Made by a program: the position numbers and the translations under genes
Shown: piece after piece, positions 13,303 through 19,812 of the stretch
How the letters are laid out: each line of letters opens with the position of its first letter
Position numbering within the stretch: the stretch's first letter is position 1
Source: Candidatus Nitrosopumilus sp.
Lineage (GTDB): Archaea; Thermoproteota; Nitrososphaeria; Nitrososphaerales; Nitrosopumilaceae
Assembly: GCA_018657375.1 (NCBI GenBank)
Contig: JABHXI010000091.1
Span: 1-19,812 of the forward strand
Length of the DNA stretch: 19,812 nt
Direction of reading: 5' to 3'
Notes under the pieces: generated by a model
Databases searched by the model: none
Seen by the model: only the letters and a program-made list of their open reading frames with translations
What the model was told of the DNA's origin: nothing

Positions 13303-14808
13303 ATGGCATCTAAATCAATAAAGAAAAAGAGTGTTAAACCGATAAAAAAACAGCCAAATCCATCAGTTATTTTAAAGAAAGTAGCATCAGTTTCAGATTC
13401 CAATAAAACATTACAAAAAGAAATTAAAGTCATGTCAAAGATTTTTGGGGAAAATCAAAAAGTCTTAGTATCAATGAAAGGGATGATTGACACATTAACA
13501 TCAACATTAGAACATATTCAAAAACAGTCAAAACAAATCAACAGCATAGAGGAAGACACACAGAAATTGTATGCAGGGTTAAACCAAGTCAGAACACAAT
13601 CCAACTTAATTGATAAAATTAATAATCAAACTGAAAAACTTGAAAACGAATTAAAACAAATTGCAGAGGTGCAAAAAACATCAAAACCTCTAGAGATATC
13701 TCAAAAAGTGGAAGAGAGTATGAACTCCATTACAAACAATTCTCAGATGATCATAAAAATTGCTCAAAGAATTGACGAGGTAAGAGATGATCTAAGAGAA
13801 GTATCTGGAAAAGCTAATTCGTTTTCAGAAATCAGTTCTGAGATGAATAAATTAAAAGAAAGTATTGAAGAGATTTCTGGGAAAACAGAAAATATCAGTA
13901 CAGGAACACAAGTAGTTGAGAGTTTGAAACAGGAATTTGAAAAAATAATTGAGGGCATTGCTGCAACATCAAGTCTTAATGCAGAATTAGAAGCAATCAA
14001 AATTACAATAGACACAGTCTCAGAAAGAGCATCAAAAATTGACTCGCTAGGAGGAGTAATTGAGGGCCTAAAACAGGAATTTGAAACAGTCTCAGCAAGT
14101 ACAAAATCCAGCGACAGCATAAGTCTAGAATCAATTAAAGAGTTAGGAGGCAAAATAGACAAAATAGAAACAGAAATTGGTTCATTGTCACAAAGAGCAG
14201 ACTCCGCAGCATTTGTAGGGGAAAATTTGAAATTGGTTCAAGAGGATTTTTCAAATTTCAAATCCAACGTATACGGTAAAACGGATAACATTGAGCAAAA
14301 AATTGTTTCAGTATCAGACACTCTAAAAAGACAAGACGAGTCTACCGCAGAATTTCACAAAAAATCTGAAAAACTGTTTGAAGAAATACAGTCAGTCAGA
14401 AATGTTACAAACAAAGCTTCCAGTGATTCTTCAAAAGAAATGATGGCATTACTGAAACTATCAGAATATCAATCAAGCATCAGAATGAATACAGAATCAA
14501 AGTACGGAGAAGCAAAGGATCTTGAGAAAATGGCAAGTATGACATCAGAAATTGTAAACCTGTTCGATAAAATATCAATTGAATCTGGTGAAAAAATACC
14601 TCTACCTCACGAAGTTAGACAGTGGGCAGTAAGTAAAATTTTAGATTGTGCAGACAAATGGGAAATTAGATTTAGTGACGTATACTCAATATTAACAAAT
14701 GCTATCGGAAGAGACATGTTAAAAGAATCAGTTAGAATTCAACAAGTAAGAGACATCTACGGAATTAGAGCAGTAGATGAAATTAGAAATGATCTAAATA
14801 TCTCCTAA
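13303..14808 (+). CDS. Long coiled-coil protein with C-terminal globular domain
   Basis: 501 residues. A Lys-rich N-terminus (MASKSIKKKSVKPIKKQ) is followed by an almost uninterrupted heptad-patterned, Ser/Glu/Lys/Ile-rich region from about 30 to 385, clearly coiled coil. It holds imperfect internal repeats, for example VVESLKQEFEKI and VIEGLKQEFETV about 44 residues apart. The last 120 residues are globular and helical, with EVRQWAVSKILDCADKWEIRF and a basic end, IRNDLNIS, and could bind a partner. There is no signal peptide or membrane span, so it is probably cytoplasmic. In outline it recalls the cytoplasmic stalk of chemoreceptors or SMC-like filaments, but no signature hairpin tip or Walker motifs are seen. 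It is convergent with the glycosyltransferase (stop codons overlap). Confidence 0.75.
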   Translation: MASKSIKKKSVKPIKKQPNPSVILKKVASVSDSNKTLQKEIKVMSKIFGENQKVLVSMKGMIDTLTSTLEHIQKQSKQINSIEEDTQKLYAGLNQVRTQSNLIDKINNQTEKLENELKQIAEVQKTSKPLEISQKVEESMNSITNNSQMIIKIAQRIDEVRDDLREVSGKANSFSEISSEMNKLKESIEEISGKTENISTGTQVVESLKQEFEKIIEGIAATSSLNAELEAIKITIDTVSERASKIDSLGGVIEGLKQEFETVSASTKSSDSISLESIKELGGKIDKIETEIGSLSQRADSAAFVGENLKLVQEDFSNFKSNVYGKTDNIEQKIVSVSDTLKRQDESTAEFHKKSEKLFEEIQSVRNVTNKASSDSSKEMMALLKLSEYQSSIRMNTESKYGEAKDLEKMASMTSEIVNLFDKISIESGEKIPLPHEVRQWAVSKILDCADKWEIRFSDVYSILTNAIGRDMLKESVRIQQVRDIYGIRAVDEIRNDLNIS

Positions 14809-16871
14809 GCACCAATTACGTCAGATTCTTTGAGTTGTGTTCTCTTTCGTTTTAATGCAGCAAAGATTCCAATAATAACGGCAATCCAAACTATACTAGA
14901 AAACACATTTGCGATGCTCACATACATGTACGGAGTCGCATCCATTATGTTAGTTCGTAAAATATCAGCTCTGTTGTTAATATCCAACATCCCCGTATGG
15001 TATGCAGCGTTATCTTGGGATACAGCAGAAATATTTTCAACGCTTTGAAGCATGGATGTTACATCGTTATGAATTCGAATAAAATTAGTGGATTCAGTTG
15101 GAAAAACCCAAACTGGATTTTTAGAAATAATGTTATTATCAGCATCAATAGTTTCAGGTAATTTCTCAATCAAGGGCTCCAAATCTAGTTGGATTGCAAT
15201 TAGATGTGTACGAATAGTGTCAGGATCAGATGAGCCTATAACGCCATCAAAATGTCCTCTTACCCTGTCCAAAGGGTAGATGTCAGAATTATATCCGGTG
15301 ATGGCCATAGCCCCTCCGAAAATAATTAAAGCTAAAATTCCAACCATAGATAATTTGTAAACAGTATTTGCCATTTTTTCTTTCTTCGTCATTTTGTGTT
15401 GTTTGCTTGATTTATTTCTTTTAAATCTAGTATGAGATAGACCCATGTAAGCAATATAGAAAAACCCAATAGTTTGAATTGCAATAATAGGTACAAAGAC
15501 AGGATTATTAGAAAAAATTGAAATAAAAATTGCAAGTGTTCCATAAACTCCAAAAAAGATTTCTAAAAGAGTAGTTTGTGTAAAAGGTAAATTGTAAGCC
15601 TTGCCCTTCCAATCATCATCTTTATTGATTATACCGTATTTAGGAGTTCTAAGAAATTCATTTTTTCTACCAAATAGTGCATCAAATACTGCAACAGTGT
15701 TATTTACAGACATTCCAGCATTGTAAACTAACAACGCAGGCAACAGCTTAGCTTTAGACTTCCATGTTTTACCATACATGTTTCTTATAATCAGAACATA
15801 TGCACCGGGGCCCATTGCAAGATATGTTGCAAATGTAATGGCAGGTAGGAAACTAACGACATAAAGATTGACCTGTCCTGCCAAAAGAATCGGCATGGCT
15901 AAAAATTGTATCAAAATTAATGGGTAAACAATATGACGAGTCATTTGAACGAAAGCTTGAATCTTTGTCTCAACAGAAATTTTACGTTGTATACCAATAT
16001 CTAAAAGTAATTTTGTTGCACATTGAATAGATCCTTTTGCCCAACGGAATTGTTGTCTTTTTGCAGCGTTCATTTGAGCAGGAAGTTCGGCATCAACTAC
16101 AATATCAGGTAAAAATACACATTTCCATCCTTTCATTTGTGCCCTATAACTTAGATCAAGATCCTCAACGAGAGTTGCAGTATGCCAACCACCAGCATCT
16201 TCAATACAATCACGTTTCCAAATTCCAGCAGTTCCATTAAAATTCATGAACAAATGAGAATTGCTTTTTGCTTTTTGCTCAATAAGCATGTGAAAATCAA
16301 TGCTAAGTGCTTGTACTTGTGTAATAGTAGAATAATTTTCATTCACATGACCCCAACGACATTGAATCAAACCAATATTTGGTTTTGAAAAATGTGGAAT
16401 TGCTCGTTTAAGAAACCAAGTAGGTGGAATAAAATCGGCATCAAATATAGCTACAAATTCAGAATCAGTTATTTGCATTGCATGTTTTAGTGCGCCAGCT
16501 TTGTACCCTTTTCTTGTTCCACGCCGTATATGTTCAATTTGAAATCCTTGAGTTTTATAATATTTGACAGTTTTTGCTAGTAAATCAACAGTGTCATCAT
16601 CAGAGTCATCTAAAACCATAATATTCATTTGATCTTTAGGGTAATCCAAATTGCAAACAGCATCAACAAGTCGTTTTGCAACGTATTTTTCATTGTAGAT
16701 TGGAAGCTGTATTGTAACTGAAGGGGTTCCCAGATCAACAGTTGGCAAAATAGCATTCCTTTTGTTAGCAAGAAATACAAGATAATAGAAATTGCAAGTA
16801 TACGCAGTAATCAAAATTGCGCAAATAATGAATAAATCAAATACTAATTGAGTGAAGGGATTTCCAGCCAT
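14805..16871 (-). CDS. Membrane GT2 glycosyltransferase, cellulose-synthase-like
   Basis: 688 residues from ATG at 16871 (MAGNPFTQLVF); GTG at 16883 would add four. One N-terminal span (about 11-34) precedes the GT2 catalytic domain: VTIQLPIYNE (52-61), VLDDSDDD (86-93), IFDADF (142-147, the metal-binding DxD), LVEDLDL (234-240, with the catalytic-base Asp) and QQFRW (273-277, the QxxRW that binds the acceptor). Several spans follow from about 310, as in processive beta-glycan synthases. Near the C-terminus two spans (about 505-525 and 650-670) flank a roughly 120-residue helical extracytoplasmic segment unusual for the family. The product is unknown: an exopolysaccharide or a glycan of the cell surface. 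Confidence 0.85.
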   Translation of the reverse strand: MAGNPFTQLVFDLFIICAILITAYTCNFYYLVFLANKRNAILPTVDLGTPSVTIQLPIYNEKYVAKRLVDAVCNLDYPKDQMNIMVLDDSDDDTVDLLAKTVKYYKTQGFQIEHIRRGTRKGYKAGALKHAMQITDSEFVAIFDADFIPPTWFLKRAIPHFSKPNIGLIQCRWGHVNENYSTITQVQALSIDFHMLIEQKAKSNSHLFMNFNGTAGIWKRDCIEDAGGWHTATLVEDLDLSYRAQMKGWKCVFLPDIVVDAELPAQMNAAKRQQFRWAKGSIQCATKLLLDIGIQRKISVETKIQAFVQMTRHIVYPLILIQFLAMPILLAGQVNLYVVSFLPAITFATYLAMGPGAYVLIIRNMYGKTWKSKAKLLPALLVYNAGMSVNNTVAVFDALFGRKNEFLRTPKYGIINKDDDWKGKAYNLPFTQTTLLEIFFGVYGTLAIFISIFSNNPVFVPIIAIQTIGFFYIAYMGLSHTRFKRNKSSKQHKMTKKEKMANTVYKLSMVGILALIIFGGAMAITGYNSDIYPLDRVRGHFDGVIGSSDPDTIRTHLIAIQLDLEPLIEKLPETIDADNNIISKNPVWVFPTESTNFIRIHNDVTSMLQSVENISAVSQDNAAYHTGMLDINNRADILRTNIMDATPYMYVSIANVFSSIVWIAVIIGIFAALKRKRTQLKESDVIGA

Positions 16872-16922
16872 CTTTAGCTGCACAAAAGCAATAGTCGATA
16901 TTTATAGTTGCAAGAAATGCAA

Positions 16923-17870
16923 TTATTTTGCTTCGTAAATTTTGATTGCCTGTGGAGGGCAAACATTCTCACATGCAAGGCAGAAAATACAATCAGGTTC
17001 TTTGGACATCAAAGGTTTTTGTTCAGAAGCAGGATTTCCAGGAGTGTCAAACCACTCATAGACTCCAACGGGACAAGCCTCAAGACATCCACCGTCAGCT
17101 ATGCAAATATCGTAATCCACTGAAACAAATTCGCCCCAAACACCCATGATGCCATTACTAGTGCCTTTACGACCCCAAGTTTTGATAGTATGTTCAGGAG
17201 CTTCGTATGCAGCAGAAGGTTTAATTTTTGATTTGTAATCGACATCGATTGGTCCAGGTTTTGCGCCATCTGGAATTTCAATTGAACCGTCATCTTCTTC
17301 TTCCTCATCATCAGTAGCTTCAACAGGTTTTGGTTTAGCACCAAGAACAATTTTAGCCAAAGGTGTCAATTCTTCAAGTCTTTGAATAGCATCAAGTTCA
17401 GGAATCTTTTCAGATTTTGCAAGATGTGAAATCATCTTATCGGCCAAAATAGTATTACGTAAAATAGTATCAATCACCATTTTTGCAAAATGGTCTGCTT
17501 TCTTTCTATAGTCTTTAACCCAGTTAGGATCACCAAATTTTTCAATTGGAAATACTTGGTAAATAATATCTACAACTTCACCTGTTACAATCTCTACAGT
17601 TACGGACAAGTTAACTTCCTCGTATCCTTTTGCATCAGGATCATCCATGTTTTGTTCTTTCCAACGATAAGTGGCGTAAATTCTATCAGCATACATGTCC
17701 ATTTCAAATGCTTTTTTCAAACCATCGTGAATTGATTTTAACTCTACGGGATCTTCAAGTTTAATCGGTAATCTGTATAATCCAAGTTTAAAACCATGTA
17801 GAGGATAAACACCACGTTTTGCAGTTGAGGCCTCCATAGACCAGACTCGATCTTTTAAAAGTAAAGACAT
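16923..17870 (-). CDS. Sulfolobus-type ferredoxin with large N-terminal extension
   Basis: 315 residues. The C-terminal 90 form a dicluster ferredoxin. CIADGGCLEACP (256-267) has Asp259 where a fourth Cys would be, so this site is probably [3Fe-4S]; CIFCLACENVCP (294-305) is a full [4Fe-4S] motif. VYEWFDTPGNPASE between them is diagnostic of the archaeal seven-iron ferredoxins of Sulfolobus, which donate electrons to 2-oxoacid oxidoreductases and similar enzymes. The His residues of the Sulfolobus zinc site are not evident. The first 215 residues are a separate alpha/beta domain (LHGFKLGLYRLP, EEVNLSVTVEIVTGEVVDIIYQVF), followed by an acidic linker (TDDEEEEDDG). The extension is unknown to me. 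The gene stands 36 bases downstream of the 103-aa gene. Confidence 0.85.
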   Translation of the reverse strand: MSLLLKDRVWSMEASTAKRGVYPLHGFKLGLYRLPIKLEDPVELKSIHDGLKKAFEMDMYADRIYATYRWKEQNMDDPDAKGYEEVNLSVTVEIVTGEVVDIIYQVFPIEKFGDPNWVKDYRKKADHFAKMVIDTILRNTILADKMISHLAKSEKIPELDAIQRLEELTPLAKIVLGAKPKPVEATDDEEEEDDGSIEIPDGAKPGPIDVDYKSKIKPSAAYEAPEHTIKTWGRKGTSNGIMGVWGEFVSVDYDICIADGGCLEACPVGVYEWFDTPGNPASEQKPLMSKEPDCIFCLACENVCPPQAIKIYEAK

Positions 17871-17906
17871 CTATTTTTCGTAATTAGAATTTAGTTAAAA
17901 AGGTTA

Positions 17907-18218
17907 TCAGTCTTCATCTTGAGGACAAGTAAGTTCTCGCAGTTCAGTGTATTTGTCATCCATAGCATTTGCATGAATTAAAACAGCAGGTAAATCATAG
18001 GTATCTTTAGAAAAATACCAACGAATTGGGACCCAATGACCAATTCCATCCATGTCATGAATCATTCCTTTATCAGATTTAACCTGCAATTTTTCATCGA
18101 TAGACGTTTCCTTAATTTCAAGTCCACGCTTAGTTTTATCCTCAAGTATTAGATCAGTGCCAGAATCCTTGATGAAATAGAAAGAACCTTTCTCAAGAAT
18201 TGGAAGGTCTAAAAGCAA
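17907..18218 (-). CDS. Unknown 103-aa protein with TTG start
   Basis: 103 residues. The only start is TTG at 18218, one base after the rhodanese stop (TAA-A-TTG), so translation is probably coupled to it. The protein is beta-rich: LPILEKGSFYFIKDSG, DLILEDKTKRGLEIKE and LQVKSDKGMIHD, then HWVPIRWYFSKDTYDLPAVLIHAN and a C-terminal Cys in TCPQDED. No signal or membrane span. It may be a small ligand-binding or chaperone-like partner of the rhodanese; that is position-based inference. The gene is likely to be mis-annotated or missed where ATG is required. Confidence 0.66.
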   Translation of the reverse strand: MLLDLPILEKGSFYFIKDSGTDLILEDKTKRGLEIKETSIDEKLQVKSDKGMIHDMDGIGHWVPIRWYFSKDTYDLPAVLIHANAMDDKYTELRELTCPQDED

Positions 18219-18219
18219 T

Positions 18220-19083
18220 TTATTTTTCCACAGGATTTCCGATCATGTTACCCCATTCAGTCCAGGAGCCATCATAGTTTCTGACCTTTGGATATCCAAG
18301 CAGGTATTTCAAAACAAACCAACTGTGGGATGAACGCTCACCTATTCTACAATAGCAGATCACATCCTTGTCTGGAGTTACGCCTTTCGGGGCATAATTT
18401 TCTTTTAATTCTTCAACTCCCTTGAATGTACCATCAGCATCATTAATTGCAGTTGCCCACGGAATATTATTTGCATCAGGAATATGTCCACCTCTTTGTG
18501 CATGCTCCATCGGGTATTCAGGAGGAGCTGTAATTGTACCAGAAAATTCTGCAGGAGATCTTACATCAACCATAACAGTGTCCTCTTTTCCAATTCCTCT
18601 ACTTACGTCAGACAGATATGCACGTAGTCCCTCATCAGGCGGTTGTGCAATGTATTGTGTTGATGAAATTTGCGGTTCATCAATTGTATAATCACGGTTT
18701 TCTAATTCCCATTTTTTTCTTCCACCGTCCATAATTTTTAAATTTTCATGGCCATAAATTTTAAAAACCCAGAAAACAAAAGCCGCAAACCAGTTATTAA
18801 AATCGCCGTAAAGAATAACCTCAGTGTCAGCATTGATACCATTTTTAGACATTAACGCCTCAAATTCCTTTTTACTAATTATATCTCGAGTTACAGGGTC
18901 ATTGATATCACGTTTCCACCAAATCAAACTTGCGCCACTGATGTGACCTTTTTGATATCCATTAACAGGGTCATAATCAACTTCAACTAATTTTCTATTT
19001 GCGTTAGGAGGATTTTGAGACAACCACTCAGTATCGACTAAAACTTCAGGATGTGCGTAACTCATAACATAACGAGTGCCCAT
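18220..19083 (-). CDS. Two-domain rhodanese (thiosulfate/3-mercaptopyruvate sulfurtransferase type)
   Basis: 287 residues; ATG at 19065 (MSYAHPEVLVDTEW) would remove six and is also possible. Tandem rhodanese domains: the first (about 10-145) includes GHISGASLIWW and ILYGDFNNWFA, where the active-site Cys is absent, as usual for the N-terminal domain. The second (about 165-280) has VDVRSPAEFSG, GGHIPDANNIPW and the catalytic loop CRIGER with C245. The enzyme moves sulfane sulfur from thiosulfate or mercaptopyruvate to cyanide or thiol acceptors in the cytoplasm; thiosulfate/tRNA-thiolation relays are alternatives. TATTTTTAG (minus strand, 19112-19120) is a plausible box A about 33 bases upstream. 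Divergent from NAD kinase. Confidence 0.88.
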   Translation of the reverse strand: MGTRYVMSYAHPEVLVDTEWLSQNPPNANRKLVEVDYDPVNGYQKGHISGASLIWWKRDINDPVTRDIISKKEFEALMSKNGINADTEVILYGDFNNWFAAFVFWVFKIYGHENLKIMDGGRKKWELENRDYTIDEPQISSTQYIAQPPDEGLRAYLSDVSRGIGKEDTVMVDVRSPAEFSGTITAPPEYPMEHAQRGGHIPDANNIPWATAINDADGTFKGVEELKENYAPKGVTPDKDVICYCRIGERSSHSWFVLKYLLGYPKVRNYDGSWTEWGNMIGNPVEK

Positions 19084-19092
19084 TCATACTTA

Positions 19093-19131
19093 TTTGTTTT
19101 TACAAACGAGCCTAAAAATATCATTTTTATG
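19093..19131. promoter_or_regulatory. Divergent promoter region of rhodanese and NAD kinase
   Basis: The 72-base gap has box A TTTTTATG (19124-19131) about 27 bases before the NAD kinase TTG, and TATTTTTAG on the minus strand (19112-19120) for the rhodanese. A small inverted repeat, TTTGT-TTTT-ACAAA (19093-19106), lies in the rhodanese leader region. Confidence 0.45.
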
Positions 19132-19155
19132 TAAACGTAATTCAAAGAAGCATAC

Positions 19156-19812
19156 TTGAAACTAGAAAATGTTGCAATTGTAAGTAAAGTTGGAAATAAG
19201 GATTCAGAAAGTGCAGCAAGAGATGTTGCAGTAAAGCTTTTGGCAACAAAAGCAACAGTATACACAATTTCGCCAGTTAACGTAGAAGGTGCAAAACAAA
19301 TGGAAACACTCGAAGAAATAAAAAATGTGAAATTAGATCTCGTAATTACATTGGGAGGGGACGGAACAACACTCAGAGTTTTCCGAAATTTAGAAAACGA
19401 AACACCAATTCTAACAATTAATGTCGGAGGCAACAGAGGAATTTTAGCAGAAATCACAATTGAAGAAATTGACGAGGCAATAAAAGATATTTTAGAAAAT
19501 AACTTTTTCCTAGATAAAAGAACCAGAGTAACCGCATCATGCGGAGGGAAAGAATCACCACCAGCATTAAATGAAATTTACATCAGTAGGGCAAACTTAA
19601 CCAAAACTGCAGAAATTGAAATTAAATTTCAAAATGACACAGTAAAACAAAAAATGGACGGAGTGATCATTGCAACGCCAAGTGGATCAACAGGTCATTC
19701 ATTTTCATTAGGAGGTCCAATATTACACGAAAGTTTGGATGTTCTCATCATCACACCAGTTGCACCTGTTTACAGATTGCCATCATTGGTAGTTCCAGAT
19801 GAAAAAATCGAA
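19156..19812 (+). CDS. nadK: NAD kinase, partial (C-terminus off the window)
   Basis: 219 codons to the edge. TTG at 19156 is the only start: an in-frame TAA lies six codons upstream and box A is 27 bases away, suggesting a leaderless TTG mRNA. The NAD kinase signatures are plain: TLGGDGTTLRVFR (with the GGDGT ATP/NAD motif), NVGGNRGILAE, and later DGVIIATPSGSTGHSFS followed by GGPIL, matching the family's TPTGSTAYS-GGPI region. It phosphorylates NAD to NADP, supplying the FNR-like and biosynthetic enzymes. It is divergent from the rhodanese gene. Confidence 0.92.
   Translation, partial: MKLENVAIVSKVGNKDSESAARDVAVKLLATKATVYTISPVNVEGAKQMETLEEIKNVKLDLVITLGGDGTTLRVFRNLENETPILTINVGGNRGILAEITIEEIDEAIKDILENNFFLDKRTRVTASCGGKESPPALNEIYISRANLTKTAEIEIKFQNDTVKQKMDGVIIATPSGSTGHSFSLGGPILHESLDVLIITPVAPVYRLPSLVVPDEKIE

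Noticed and set aside
13764..14162. 132-aa minus-strand frame inside the coiled-coil gene
   Set aside because: Ser/Leu-rich antisense of heptad repeats; no start context and no independent support.
19062..19457. 131-aa minus-strand frame over the NAD kinase start
   Set aside because: Antisense of the NAD kinase gene, whose motifs are unmistakable.

Overview
The window is AT-rich (by eye roughly two thirds A+T), tightly packed DNA from an ammonia-oxidising archaeon of the Nitrosopumilus type (Nitrososphaerota, formerly Thaumarchaeota). The evidence is an archaeal L10e ribosomal protein, a tRNA-splicing endonuclease, a Sulfolobus-type ferredoxin, an Amt/PII pair, leaderless-looking starts behind archaeal box A sequences, and secreted proteins with the WIKNNAGWW repeat that I associate with marine Thaumarchaeota. 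No insertion sequence, phage gene or CRISPR array is visible, so this looks like ordinary chromosomal backbone with several small genes that standard gene calling would miss.

Layout. 1-1781 (minus): a partial nucleotidyltransferase-like gene with a TTG start, an FAD/NAD(P) oxidoreductase of the ferredoxin-NADP reductase type, and a small conserved-looking protein. 1835-4087: nitrogen block, with an ammonium transporter (minus) divergent from a plus-strand cluster of a PII-like protein, a 41-aa membrane peptide, an 89-aa protein and a 39-aa membrane peptide. 4104-7248: two unknown proteins, a TPR protein and a secreted repeat protein. 7373-7724: two convergent tiny Cys-containing genes, one metallothionein-like. 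7775-11552: a Pol beta-type nucleotidyltransferase-like protein, tRNA-Glu(CTC), a stand-alone phospholipase-D-like domain, a tRNA-splicing endonuclease, ribosomal protein L10e, a small helical protein, and tRNA-Gly(GCC) whose 3' end overlaps an opposing reading frame. 11545-12873: a Kef/CPA2-type cation:proton antiporter translationally coupled to that reading frame. 12988-13276: a short region holding a probable box C/D-like RNA, a GTAC-repeat palindrome, a 35-aa C2H2-like mini-protein and T-rich terminators. 13303-16871: a long coiled-coil protein convergent with a membrane GT2 glycosyltransferase. 16923-19083: a ferredoxin with a large N-terminal extension, a small unknown protein and a two-domain rhodanese. 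19156 to the end: a partial NAD kinase, divergent from the rhodanese gene.

How it fits together. Ammonium uptake and its PII sensor sit together with two single-span peptides that are candidates for the same membrane complex. Redox functions (ferredoxin, FNR-like reductase, NAD kinase, rhodanese) are spread along the window. RNA maturation and translation (endonuclease, tRNAs, L10e, C/D-like RNA) fill the middle. The least explained pieces are the small-gene cassette beside glnK, the Cys-rich peptide, and the RNA plus GTAC-repeat region at 12988-13240. All functional calls come from reading motifs by eye; no database search was run.
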